Shown here piece after piece: positions 41,986 through 52,588 of a stretch of DNA of 64,000 nucleotides. This DNA is from Zasmidium citrigriseum (taxonomy: Eukaryota; Ascomycota; Dothideomycetes; Mycosphaerellales; Mycosphaerellaceae), in the NCBI GenBank assembly GCA_002786025.1, contig NHNW01000041.1:124001-188000 (forward strand), given 5' to 3'. The notes under the pieces are model-generated. The model was not told the DNA's origin, made no database searches, and saw only the letters and a list, made by a program, of their open reading frames with translations. The position numbers were made by a program, and so were the translations under genes. The number at the start of each line of letters is the position of its first letter. Position 1 is the stretch's first letter.

Positions 41986-43193
41986 CTATGCCGCCTGAGG
42001 CATCAAGGCAGCAAGTCCCTGCTCCGCGGTAATGGTCTTTCTAAGCAACCATCCAATACCAATCATCTGGTCGGCGATGGCTTTGTTGGTGACTTCAATG
42101 CCTGGCATGAAACCCATGTGTGCGTGGGGACAGCCTGGGTAGAAGTCGATCTTTGTCTTCACGCCGGCCTCCTTTAGCATCTCTTCCCAGATGAGTCCTT
42201 CGTCACGCACTGTATTTGAGAGGTCAACATCATTGAGGCAGAAAGTTTTCCGTCAGGGTCACTTACGTGGATCCATACCATCCACCTGGAAGTAGGCTGG
42301 TGGCTGTTGAGACAGCGGAGCCTTGGAGTAAACCGCGTGTCGCCAAGGGGACTTGGGATCGGCGCCAGTGTGTTCGGTAATCGATCTCAGAGCATCCGTG
42401 GATAAGATCGGAGCATCTTTGTTCTGCACATCAGACAAGAAGTAAGGCTTGTACTTGTCGGGACAGCCCTCCTTGTCCATGATTGACGGCACGCAGAGAT
42501 ACTGGCCCGTGATTGGATTCTTCAGCTTGTTCTCAATCGCGTGTGTGGCGATTGCAGATGCGCAGACTCCACCTGCGGATGTACCGCCGACAATGAAACC
42601 AAGCTTGGGATCCGCGCCGAGCTCATGAGCGTGCTCGTCGACCCATTTGAGCGTATCCCAGGCATCCTGTTGGCTGGTTGGAAATTTGTGCTCGGGAGCC
42701 AGACGATAGGAGGGCGTGATGACCGTGGCACCGAACAGTCTGACGAGCGCACGCGCAGGGGCAGTCATCTGGTGCATATCTCCCGCGATGAAGCCTCCTC
42801 CGAAAAACAAAACCATGACAGGACTGCCAGACGCCGGAGGTTTGGTTGGCCGGTGGATCTTGATCGAACTCTGGTAGCCATCCCTCATTGGAATCTCCTT
42901 GATCTCTTCAGTGATTGAAGACTCTGCGTCTCCAATCATCTGAAGGTTGCCTTGGCTCATCAAAGCCAGGTTGGAACGAATTCTGTCATCGCTCAGCATT
43001 GCACGAACTCTGTCAAGTCGCTCATGTCTTACGTTTGCCAGTCATCCCAGTTGAGAGGAGGTATCGGGTTCTTCGTTGCAAACTGTAGTGCGGTGAGTGG
43101 GCATGCAATGTAGACACCGGGCAAAATATCTACCTCGAGCACTTCGGGGTGTATCTCAGCTGACTTGGTCAGGGTCTCAACGTCCAACAACAT
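41986..43193 (-). CDS. Alpha/beta hydrolase, HSL-type esterase/lipase
   Basis: Predicted carboxylesterase of the hormone-sensitive-lipase fold. Model: complement(join(41986..42209, 42267..42982, 43033..43082, 43134..43193)), 349 aa. The three introns (50-57 bp) close in phase. An apparent ATG at 42999 lies inside intron 2, so the true start is 43193 ([20 protein letters not shown]). The oxyanion-hole motif, normally HGGG, reads FGGG (near residue 97). The nucleophile elbow is GTSAG, with Ser near residue 172. The acid is in VDGMDPLRDEG, formed across the last junction, and His is in [12 protein letters not shown]. So the triad is intact but the first motif is altered. The substrate is unknown; there is no signal peptide. 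Confidence 0.87.
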
Positions 43194-43721
43194 CTTGTCG
43201 ATTGCACTGCTGCTCTTGCTTCTCTCGAGATAGGACGAGTCGTGTTGCTGCTAGGAATTGGTGATTCTGCTCTGAAGGCAATGGATGGCGGCAGACAACA
43301 TTTATAGTGGTCGTGAAGTCTGGCCCTTTTCTCAAGGCTGACAATATGCTCGACCCCACGAGACCCATCAGCAACGTCCAATTTGGCAAACAGAAAGTCG
43401 ATGTGATGTGGTTGGACAGAGTCTCGATGATTCAGCCCTAGAGGCTCGTTCCTCGTCCGCAAGTCTACTTCCAGCCAGTACGAGACGACCTCGGATGCAC
43501 TTTTGGTAGGGTTTCGTCAGGATGCTTGAGGGTTGCTTCAACATGATTGGTGGAGACCGACTTCCACGTCCGTAGGAACTTGACACTATCCGATTCCGAA
43601 TGGTTCGTATGAGGATGTGAATGCGATGTGCGTACTGGCTTCCGTCTTCCGCAAGATGTGGTCTGCATGAAGCAATAGCTGCGAAATGTGCAAGAGGCAA
43701 TTTGGTCCGCTTATTCAAAGG
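43194..43721. other. Intergenic
   Basis: Promoter of the hydrolase and 3' flank of the hypothetical gene (both genes -). No gene is supported. Confidence 0.5.
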
Positions 43722-45080
43722 CTATTGCCGCATCTGAACGACGACGTGACCCTCCGAGTCAATCCACTGTAGGCCAAGCCTCCGAACCTTGCTCTTGCTT
43801 GCCACATAGAGCAACAGATACACGTGCTTCACAACTTCTCCCCAGCAGAACACACGGACTGATCCGTGGGGGTGGCTAGGGTGGCTCTGAGACGCGACCC
43901 CTGCAGGAGTACTGAATCCATCCTCGGTCTTGTCCAGCCGACTGCACCAGACACCCCATCCAGCATTCGCTATTGCTTTCTCCAGGCTGTTCCAGAAAGC
44001 TACCTGCTCGGAGACTGGCCACTGTTGACACAACACGAGCCAGTACCCACGCTCGGACACCTCAAGCTGGCGACTCTGCGAGATGGGGTTGAAAGCGGCC
44101 GCCACGGCCGACTGATCGATCAAGTGTTGCAGTGCAGGCGTAACATGAGTCGTGAAAGGTGCCATTGACGTCTCGGGGCCAGGAGGCAGAATTTGGGGAG
44201 GCAATGTGTTCAAAATTTCCAGCTCCGAGTCGCTGAAACCTGTCGAGATTCGTGGACGCTTAGAGGAAACGACTGCACTTGCCTTGGATTTCTGATTCTC
44301 TGGAGCACTCCCTCTACCAGTAGTCTCCGCCTTTCTCGGTGACACTGAGGGAACGTGCCTGGCACTGGGTTGCTCAAGAGCAACGAGAACTCCGGGATCG
44401 CTTACGGATTTCTCAGGGAGTCGAGGTCGTTCGATTGACCGTGCTGAGGCGCCCTCGCTTAAAGAATATGAAGTGGGCATCTCAGAAGTTGATTCCACGG
44501 TTCCATCTTGAGCAAAATTTTCTTTGTCGCTGCCATCTGCTGGGCTGGTTTCTGTGTGCCCATCATTGGCCTCTCCCAAGGGCTTGCGGACCAAACGAGG
44601 GAGCTTCTGGACTTGCTCATGTCCATTGACTCTCTTGGTTTGCTTGGAGCGCTCAAGCTGTGGCGACACAAGATAGGAGGATTGGCTGACCCGCGATGCA
44701 CTCCGACTTGGAGTATTTGCGACCACGGCTTCTCTCAAGCTGCCATTGTGCGACCCGGCTGGCGTCTGTCTGACGACCGCAGGCGCAGAACTTCGCAACT
44801 GGCTTTCAAGGGCTGTGTAGGCCATTTGCGTGTCTTCGACATAAATTGTTGATTCCAGTCCCGCGGCGGAATTGATGGGCTTCGCGATCATACTCCGTCC
44901 CTGTCCCGCGCGTGTCGTTGGTGGCATCGCGTTTGTTGATACATGGTCATCTTGAAGACGTCGAACTCGAGAGTCGGGCAAATTGGTATACGCTTCAGCT
45001 TGGGCGGCATATCTGGCATCGTCTCGCCGAGAGCTTGGTGCGCCGGCGTGAACGAGCAAGTGAATGCGCTTGTCGGCCAT
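43722..45080 (-). CDS. Conserved hypothetical protein with a C-terminal globular domain
   Basis: Single exon, 452 aa from a clean ATG (MADKRIHLLVHAGAPSS). The first 320 residues are Ser/Pro/Arg-rich and probably disordered, with many SP/TP sites and a KRPR-type nuclear signal (SSKRPRIST). The last 130 residues look folded and unusually aromatic: GYWLVLCQQWPVSEQVAFWN, then AIANAGWGVWCSRLD and VRVFCWGEVVKHVYLLLYVA, ending QWIDSEGHVVV. I have no family name for this domain. The long disordered part and the basic signal suggest a nuclear protein; nothing more can be said from sequence. Confidence 0.7.
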   Translation of the reverse strand: MADKRIHLLVHAGAPSSRRDDARYAAQAEAYTNLPDSRVRRLQDDHVSTNAMPPTTRAGQGRSMIAKPINSAAGLESTIYVEDTQMAYTALESQLRSSAPAVVRQTPAGSHNGSLREAVVANTPSRSASRVSQSSYLVSPQLERSKQTKRVNGHEQVQKLPRLVRKPLGEANDGHTETSPADGSDKENFAQDGTVESTSEMPTSYSLSEGASARSIERPRLPEKSVSDPGVLVALEQPSARHVPSVSPRKAETTGRGSAPENQKSKASAVVSSKRPRISTGFSDSELEILNTLPPQILPPGPETSMAPFTTHVTPALQHLIDQSAVAAAFNPISQSRQLEVSERGYWLVLCQQWPVSEQVAFWNSLEKAIANAGWGVWCSRLDKTEDGFSTPAGVASQSHPSHPHGSVRVFCWGEVVKHVYLLLYVASKSKVRRLGLQWIDSEGHVVVQMRQ

Positions 45081-45532
45081 TGCAAAGCATATTGGGCAGT
45101 TGGATGCGGTCCGGGTGCTCGAGTTGAGTTGGTGTATGACTGATGAGACGAATGTGAAGATGAGCTGAAAGAATGATCAGAAGCAGCGATGAGGAAGGTG
45201 GTTGAAGAGGCAACGGAGGCAACAAAGCGCGCCAGAATTGAAGACGGAAGCGACTTGTCCGGCGGGGAACATCAGCTAGCGCAGCGCCAGCAGCATCAAA
45301 TCACAACGCAATATTTCTCAAAGCAACGACATAAACTTCAACGTTCACATGCTCTCTCGGAGGATCCTTGGAATGTCCATTCTTGGTCAAGGTCAGGGGC
45401 TTGATAAGATGAAGAAGGTGCCTTGGTCGGTTCACTCTGCTTCATACGCATGCCGTCGCTCCTTCTTCTACCGCGAGTCGAGCACATTCAAGTCCGACGC
45501 TGCTTGCAATGGCAAGACACTCATGGATATCA
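45081..45532. other. Intergenic
   Basis: Promoter of the 452-aa hypothetical gene and 3' flank of TMA20 (both -). No gene is supported. Confidence 0.5.
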
Positions 45533-46161
45533 TCAGCTCAGATCCAGCTTCCAGAGCCCATCGCCCACGTAGTGTCCATTCTCAATCGCTGGCCCCTTCT
45601 TCTTCTCCTTCATTTCCTTGGTACCCATCTTGAGCACGCCCACCATGCACGCGTTCTCCTTGCCTTCAGCATCTACCACAACGACATCTCCTGCCTCGAT
45701 CTCCTTGCCGCCATTCGCCCACTCTTCTGACTCCGCTCCTCCCGGTAGCCGTCCACCAGGCGACGTCAGACCCGGCGTCATCAACGTTGCTCCACTCAGG
45801 ACGAATCTGATGCCACCTCTGTCTATCCGAACTCTTGTGAAGCACCACGGATACTTGTGCACTAGTGACAAGTGAGGAATGATCGGGTCGTCCATGTGCT
45901 GCCAGAAGAGTGGTGTGCTGCCATTGCAGTAGAGTGACACTCGGTCAGGAATCTTCACGAGGTCGAGCTGCTCTTTCTTAGGCAGTACTTCGTCGATATA
46001 TGGCTCGATGAGGGGGTATGTCTCGACGACTTTGGCGCGAATGGCTCGCTGGGCGGAGGATTTGACCTTTGATTTTGCGCCTGGCGAGAACCTGGAAGGC
46101 GTGTGAGCAATACAAGCTTTGCAGAAGCTATCAGGGTACCTACTGACTCTTTCTTGAACAT
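45533..46161 (-). CDS. tma20: Translation machinery-associated protein Tma20 (MCT-1, PUA domain)
   Basis: Ribosome-associated recycling and re-initiation factor that works with Tma22 (DENR). Model: complement(join(45533..46091, 46148..46161)), 190 aa. The first coding exon is only 14 nt, encoding MFKKE across a 56-bp intron with a GTCAGT donor. The start FKKEFSPGAKSKVKSSAQRA matches the family. The N-terminal MCT1 domain (VKSSAQRAIRAKVVETYPLI; EVLPKKEQ) is followed by a PUA domain (WCFTRVRIDRGGIRFVLSGA; MTPGLTSPGG) and the AGDVVVVDAEGKENACMVG strand. The tail ends GHYVGDGLWKLDLS. An insert of acidic residues sits in the PUA loop. Confidence 0.9.
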
Positions 46162-46427
46162 GTTGAGCTCGTGATTGCAGAGAAGGGGTTGATGGTTGTA
46201 GAATCAGAACATTCATGTGAACCCCGCCAAAACAACGCTTGAACCCCACCATCGTCGGCGCACCTTCCGCTTGGGCACGTGGGCTGGAAGTGACCAGAAA
46301 TCAAGGACCTGGAAATCCAGACAACTTGCCCATTTTAATTCGACCACTTTTGCAGATACGGCCATTCAAATACCCCGTCTATCTCGACTGCGATCTGTAA
46401 CCACAATCATCCTCCTACTCAGCCACC
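46162..46427. promoter_or_regulatory. Shared bidirectional promoter, TMA20 / SGT2
   Basis: 266 bp separate two divergent start codons. It contains CACGTG at 46276-46281. Both genes act in protein synthesis or targeting, so co-expression is plausible. Confidence 0.5.
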
Positions 46428-47773
46428 ATGGTATGCATCCCTCTTTCCTTCCATGTTCACCGCTAACTGCTCTAAAGGCTACCGACTCACGCAAGCGCCT
46501 TGCGCTCGCCATCGTCGACTTCCTCCAGTCATCCCTCAAGGACGGAACTCTGCAACCTGAAGATGCCGACTCGATCGAAATCGCGACCAACTGTATCGCC
46601 GAATGCTTCCATGTCGATCCCGCCGATAAGACCGCAATGCAAGATGCGCTTGGTGGACAGAATCTTCTCAGCATATACGGCGTGTACGAGAAGTTGAAGG
46701 GCAAGAGTGCGCCGGCAGCGGCAGCTGGTGGAGCTGCAGCAGGTGCGACTGCAAGCGCAGGCTCGAGTGTCGATCCAAGCGCGACCAGCGGTTCACCAAC
46801 GGAGGAGAGCGAGAAGCTTAAGGGACTGGGAAACGCAGCGATGCAAAAGAAGGACTACCAGACTGCTGTGGACAACTACACTAAGGCCCTCGAGATCTGT
46901 CCCCTCAACGCCATCTATCTGTCGAACCGCGCAGCAGCGTACAGTGCACTGAACCAACACGAATTCGCCAAGAACGATGCCGAGCTCGCCACCGCTACCG
47001 ATCCAAAGTACACCAAGGCATGGTCTCGGTTGGGTCTCGCGAAGTTTGCATTGGGTGATGCGAAGGGTGCTATGGAGGCCTACCAACAGGGTATCGATGC
47101 TGAGGGCAATGGAGGAAGTGAGGCTATGAAGAAGGGTTTCCAGACTGCGAGGGCGAAGGTCGAGGAAGAGGAGCGTGCGAGTGGTGGAGCTGGAGACGAC
47201 AATGTAGCATCCGGTGCTCGTGGTGCTGGTGGAGCCGGAGGGATGCCAGACCTGGGAGGCCTTGCTTCCATGCTCGGTGGTGGTGGTGGTGCTGGTGGCG
47301 GCGGTCTGGACCTGAACAGCATAATGCAGAACCCAATGATGCGCCAAATGGCTCAGAACCTCATGTCGAGTAAGTGCTCCTGAGAGCGGGACGATCTGTG
47401 CAACGCTCACTAACATCCTACCCAGACCCAGATGCGATGAACAACATCATGAACAACCCTCAGCTCAGAGATATGGCAAGTCGATTTGGTGGCGGCGGTG
47501 CTGGTGGCCAGGGCGGTGGTGGCAGTACGTAATATCAAGGGCGGAGACCCATCCCGCGACACGTCTGAGACATCTACTGACGTTCTACCCTTTACTTGCA
47601 GTGCCTGACCTTTCGCAACTGATGAACGATCCCTCAATTGCCGAGATGTAAGTTGAGCCATATAATTCTCACTTAACTTGAAGCCGAACGCTAACTTGCT
47701 GGAATACAGGGCCCGGAGCTTCATGGGGGGCGGCGGCGCCGGCGGCAATGCTGGTAACAGAGGAAACCAGTAA
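46428..47773 (+). CDS. sgt2: Small glutamine-rich TPR co-chaperone Sgt2
   Basis: Captures tail-anchored proteins and hands them to Get4/Get5. Model: join(46428..46430, 46478..47369, 47426..47524, 47602..47647, 47710..47773), 367 aa. The first coding exon is the ATG alone, in CCACCATG context, followed by a GTATGC donor. An alternative ATG at 46433 inside that intron is in frame with exon two and would give an intron-retained form. Domains: N-terminal dimerisation domain (RKRLALAIVDFLQSSLKDG), an Ala/Gly-rich linker, three TPRs (GNAAMQKKDYQTAVDNYTKA; IYLSNRAAAYSALNQHEFAK; AWSRLGLAKFALGDAKGAM), then Gly/Met/Asn-rich substrate-binding repeats (SIMQNPMMRQMAQNLM; NNIMNNPQLRDMA). All phases close. 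Confidence 0.92.
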
Positions 47774-48753
47774 ATGTACTATAAGCTGCAAAGGTGTTGG
47801 CCTGGTTCAGGATAACGAGTCGACGATCAAGTCCATAGACGATGATACAAGATCTCCAAAAGCGAAAATAGATCTAATGTTCACAAAGTGTGCAAATGAC
47901 GGTCTGATCTCAACTTTGCTTTGTGAATGCAACAATGACCTCGCTCGTCTCAATGATCCTCACTTTCATCACCCGCTGTGAGCGACAGAACAAGGATCTG
48001 CCTGTCCCCGCGGAGTTGGCCTCTTGCTGAGCGCACATTCAAGCCTATCGTGTCCCAAACTTTTGAGGTGCTGTGAGAGAACGGTTGCTGGGGTTGAGCG
48101 CAGGCTTCAGTCTTTGTCTGTCGAAAGTCGAGTTCGCCCACCGTGTACAAAGACTCGGAATTTGTGCGATCGCGAAGTGTGAAGTCGTAGTAAGCTTATT
48201 AGCTTGCATGTGGTTGGTGCTTGAGAGGTGAAGCGAGAGCTGTCCGGGTTCCTGGCCGCGCCCACGTTGCGACAACCATCCAAGGTCACTACCGTACCGA
48301 AACTTGCTGGAGCAGCATCGCAGCGGCCATAACAACATCCTCTCCAGCTCTTGAATTTTCCGTATCCGTGGTGGTGAAGTTGTAGCATCTTGAGGGAGAG
48401 GTTCCCAGATTCACCTGCGCGGCGGGCTAGGCCGCGTGGCCAGCATGTGAGCCCATTTCCGGTAAGGTCTGAAGCCCGTGCGTCGCCCGCCGTTTGACTC
48501 TCGTGCGCACATGTGGAAGCCCATGCTGCTCGCAGCACGCCCTCTCTTCCATTCTTTACTCCACCACACCCAACTCTTCTACCTCCTCTTACCCACCCAA
48601 CCGACCTTGTTCTTCTTCGACGCCTGGTGCAACCCTCAACACAACCCACCGCAGTGCAGGTCGCTGCCCGCCCACCACTTCACACCTCAGCTGGCACACG
48701 TCACTGCTGTCGCCGCCCACCCATTGACGTCCAGCATATCGCCGACCCCCACA
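47774..48753. other. Intergenic; promoter of the PIP/F-box gene
   Basis: The final 250 bp are strongly pyrimidine-rich. The F-box gene frame is open upstream to an in-frame ATG at 48511, which would add 81 residues of hydrophobic, low-complexity sequence; I treat this as untranslated leader. Confidence 0.45.
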
Positions 48754-50386
48754 ATGCAGTCAACTCTTAACAAGTACTTTCCGGCGACGAAGTCGGGAGT
48801 CGCTCGTCCTTCGAAGGATGTCTCGCACATGGGCTCTGCTGCCGCAACGGCCCACGTCGACGACCAGCAGACGAACCCATTCGATCTCCTCCCAATCGAG
48901 GTATGGAAGTTGTTTGCCCAGCACATGACATTGTTGCTGACATGGCCGCCACCCACAGATGAACCAGCGCATCGCAGAGGCACTCCCAGACGAGCGCAGC
49001 ATCTATGCGTTCATGCGCACCTGTCGTTCCGCTCGTGATGCCATCGAAGCAGATGGTCGATCGTTCTGGCGCCGTCGCTTCCTCGCCACCTTCGACAAGC
49101 CCGCGCGCTCCAAGTCCAACACCGAGTACAAAGCCGCGTACCTCGACCGCAGCTTGTTCAACTTCCGCATGGTCACCTTCTCCTTCGGCAACAGCCCGGA
49201 AGAGCAGCGATGTTTGAAGGCCATCAGGGACATCATCCTCGGTCGGTTCATTCCCTTGCTCTTGCGCTTGTGCTTCGATATGCTGACTCCTCTAGAATCC
49301 TTCTCCGATGCTCCACAGGACACTGAGCCAAGCCGTCTCACGTACAAGTCCGGCAACATGGCGCATCTTCGCGAGATCATCAAAGCTTGCCCATCACTGA
49401 TTGACTCAATCTTCGACCCTTCCACCACCAGACCACAGCGCCGACGCAACGGCGGTCCATCGAAGCCCAATGCTCTGCTGCAAACCATTCAAGTTATGCT
49501 CGCCCCGAAACTCCTTCACCTCTACTCCGACCCGTCAGTCAAGGGCTTCGACGATTCGCAACGCGCCGCGTATGCCTTCAAGCCGCTGTTCAAGGGCTAT
49601 CATGGGCTTGACATCAACATGGAGTGGCTACTGCATCAGATCAACTTCTGGCGGTATCACATGTTGCGCGAAGGAGAGGGCGTCCTTACCCAAGCTTACT
49701 GCGACCTCGACGGAAGCGAGTATCCGCGCTACTGGGAAAGCCAACTCGACAATAGCAAGTCGGTGCCTGCCATTGGGCGGTTCTGGAAGGGCAGCTATGG
49801 CTTCCTTGAGGAGGGAGATATCCTTTCAGTTCGCGAAGGCAAGGCAGACGACATGATCCAAGATTCCTTCTGTGGCGAGGGGTACGATGGCAACTTCCAA
49901 GACCTAGAGCTCAAGTTGCTCCAGCAGGGCGAGGAGACATGGCCTACCGTCTTCGAAGAACATCTCCAAGCCCTTGAGGAACCCAAGAAGCGGATGAACA
50001 CCCGGGCGCAGAGGGGCTCGGCACAGCCAGACCAGCTCACCTGGGAGTCGCGTAGCTTCCGATTCGATGGCTTTGGCGACGACCAGAAGGAGGGCTTTCA
50101 GGCAGATGGCTGGCTGAACACGCTTCCATCGCAGAGTGGCATCCCCGGCTGGCAGCGCATGACTATGATGAAGTACTTCCGCGACGATGCTGGTAATGTG
50201 GACTACAGCAACCTCTGGGCGTATGAAGGCGTGGTCCTTCCCGGTGGCAAGATCATCCTCGGCCGCTGGTGGAGTCCATACGACAGCGACATGGAGACTG
50301 TATACTCCGGTCCATTCATCCTCTGGTGCATCGACACTCCAGAGCTCCTCATGCAGCGCAAGAAGGAGGACAGCCCAGAGCTCTAG
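48754..50386 (+). CDS. F-box protein with N-terminal PIP-box-like motif
   Basis: Model: join(48754..48900, 48959..50386), 524 aa; the 58-bp intron (GTATGG...CAG) joins NPFDLLPIE to MNQRIAEALPDERSIYAFMR. Residues 2-9, QSTLNKYF, fit the PCNA-interaction consensus Q-x-x-[ILM]-x-x-[FY]-[FY] at the very N-terminus, as in Msh6-type proteins. Residues 41-80 form an F-box (LLPIE...L.D.RS...MRTCRSARDAI), implying assembly into an SCF ubiquitin ligase. The remaining 440 residues hold no WD40, LRR or other repeat I recognise. The C-terminal part has Trp/Gly-rich blocks (IILGRWWSPYDSD; GPFILWCIDTPELL) seen in uncharacterised fungal F-box proteins. Linking PCNA to ubiquitylation is an inference. Confidence 0.78.
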
Positions 50387-51673
50387 ACGGCGATTTCTTC
50401 CCTGCCTTTTCCCCAGTTCGGCAGACGACTCTCATATCTTTACACGCGATACCCCAACAGCATCAGACCGCCCACCCCGGACACCGACGAGGAACCACAA
50501 GCGACGAGCTTTCCTACCGCCAGCCCCACGGCACGGCGACATTGGATCTCGTCCAGCTTGCAGTATCCAGTTGGACGTCTTGAGGAGGATGGATTGATGC
50601 GACTGCATGCATGCTTGACGACGACTTTTTCTTTCTCTTTCAAGATTCTTGAGATCTTACACACACTCCTTTTGTGATACACCCTTTGCGAAGATCTTTG
50701 ATCTGGTTACGGTCTTTACAGGCAGACGATTTGATTTTTCTGGACGGAGGAGGCGATGGTTCGGCGGGATGGAGTTTTCCTTTAGCGAGCGAAAGTATTC
50801 GAATGTAATGATGTGTTTCTCAAAGCGAGGTTTCTGTGTTTCTTGATTCGAAGTCGTGATGTGCGCATGGTCAGTGATGTCGAGGAGAAGGTGATGTGGA
50901 AGGGATGAGCTGGAGTCGAGGAAAGCTGGTCCTCAATGCCTTCCTTCTCGATGCCGGTCGTCGCCACGAGATGTGCCTTCCTTGTGGCCATATCGCGATT
51001 CGAGTAAGAACATCTGCCAAGATGTTCTTCTCCCAAGCTGTACATTCATCTACAAATAGCCAGACACCGAGCTTATGATCACAGGTCTACAGACTAGAGG
51101 TAGCATCGCAGGACGAGAACAAAGTTTCTAGTTCGAGAGGCCTACGTCCACCTCTTGATAGAGGAGACGCATCTCCTCTTCGCAATTAGACATCTGGAAC
51201 TAGAACACTCATACTCGTCGTTGTGAAGCATCTCAAATCTTATACCTATTTCCATGAGTTAAGTCCATCGGGCTATTTGCAAAGGGGGCGCGTTGCTGAA
51301 TTTCCCTCCTGGCGGGTTCGAGGGCGTATTGTCGATGGCGGCCTGGCGTTCCATGAGGGCTTGACTATTCTTAGCCCAAAAGCATTGCTTCCAGGCCCGA
51401 TGAGTCTTCGATGGAATATGTAAGCGCTCGTGCTTCGACCTCCGCAAGCAACGGAGGGATGGCCGATTCTCCAACTTTTGTTGTCGATCAAATGACAACC
51501 TCGTTCTTTATCCGCTGCTGAATGCCGTCGACCACATGCCCTATGCAGGGTGCTCTTGTCCTCGATAGCGGCCACGTCTCGGGTCTCGTAGTGCAATATG
51601 AGTTTTCTGCAGGCTACTCGATATCGTTCGGAGGCACGGAGTCGTGGGTTCGAATAATGTCCTTTCTCGTTGT
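50387..51673. other. Long convergent intergenic region (1.3 kb)
   Basis: 3' flanks of the F-box gene (+) and the zinc-finger gene (-). No gene is supported; there is an 8-bp-stem hairpin at 51160-51179 and otherwise unremarkable sequence. Confidence 0.45.
51160..51179. repeat. Short perfect hairpin
   Basis: AGAGGAGA and TCTCCTCT (51160-51167, 51172-51179) pair perfectly around a 4-nt loop. A second, overlapping 5-bp stem (51151-51155 with 51160-51164) could compete. It is far from any coding end. Confidence 0.6.
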
Positions 51674-52588
51674 TCACTTCTTTCCCTTACGCTTCTTGAA
51701 GACGACTGCAGGTGCTGCTACCGCAGCCGAATCATCCTCTCCCTTCGCGGCCACATCACCAGTTCCAGAGATTTCCGGCACATTGTCCATAGGTTTTGAG
51801 GCATCCTGCCCTTCTTCCGTCTTCACAGCTTCTCCATCCTCAGTCACCTCTGGCTTGACCTCTGGCTCCCTCTTCCTCTTCACGCCACTGAGAAGTGCAT
51901 CTAGATCGCCAGCATCCTCCTCGGTATCTTTGGTGCCAGGATATGTCCTGAAGTTGCTGCCCCATGCCTTCCTTTTTGGGGCGGCTTCTTCGTCTCGAAT
52001 ATCTTCTTCGTCCTCCTCAGCTTTTCGCGTGTAAACACCCTTCGCTGTGGCTTTCAAATCTTCCTCCGTCTTGACCTCTTCTTCTTTCACATCCGCCTCT
52101 CGCTTCGATTCAGCTAGGATTTCCGCCAAAGATCGATTCACGCTGACTGATCCTCCCTCAGATGCTTCGACTGCTCGCTCATTCACCACTTGATAGCTTC
52201 CAACACCTGTGACCTCTTTTTTCAACTCATCCGGAAGCTCCACGCCCAGAGCCGCGAGTTGTTCCGCATGGGCTTTCCTCTGGGCAGCGGTGCTCATCTG
52301 AGGCCCAGTGGAGGTTGTTTTCGGTGCCGGTCCAGAGGATTGCTTTGTAGTCGATGACTTCTTGCCATCTCCGAACATGCCGTTAAGCCTCGCGACCTCA
52401 TCTTTCGCCCTCTGCTTGTCACGCTCTTCGATCGCCTTGTCCTTGTGTAGTTGGCGCAGACTTCGCTGGATGTTGTTCTGATGTTTCGCACTAGCGTCAT
52501 GGTTCTTCCTTTCCAAGCCCGTGTCCCGTACATACTGGCTGCAGAATTTGCACCAGTATGACGGCGTCGATTTCCAGTATTCCGACAT
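51674..52588 (-). CDS. U1-type (matrin) zinc-finger protein, WBP4-like
   Basis: Single exon, 304 aa. The N-terminus MSEYWKSTPSYWCKFCSQYV carries a U1-like C2H2 finger (C-x2-C, then ERKNHDASAKHQNNI with the two His), the layout of spliceosomal WBP4/FBP21-type proteins. A charged helix (QLHKDKAIEERDKQRAKDEV) follows, then low-complexity sequence. A conserved-looking strip, RKAWGSNFRTYPGTK, lies near the middle of the C-terminal half, and the tail is Lys-rich (VVFKKRKGKK). There are no WW domains, so the match to WBP4 is only in the finger. A pre-mRNA splicing role is likely but inferred. It is divergent from HIR1. Confidence 0.8.
   Translation of the reverse strand: MSEYWKSTPSYWCKFCSQYVRDTGLERKNHDASAKHQNNIQRSLRQLHKDKAIEERDKQRAKDEVARLNGMFGDGKKSSTTKQSSGPAPKTTSTGPQMSTAAQRKAHAEQLAALGVELPDELKKEVTGVGSYQVVNERAVEASEGGSVSVNRSLAEILAESKREADVKEEEVKTEEDLKATAKGVYTRKAEEDEEDIRDEEAAPKRKAWGSNFRTYPGTKDTEEDAGDLDALLSGVKRKREPEVKPEVTEDGEAVKTEEGQDASKPMDNVPEISGTGDVAAKGEDDSAAVAAPAVVFKKRKGKK

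Noticed and set aside
42983..42999. ATG at 42999 as start of the HSL hydrolase
   Set aside because: It lies inside a 50-bp intron. Two upstream exons restore the usual N-terminal region ([13 protein letters not shown]).
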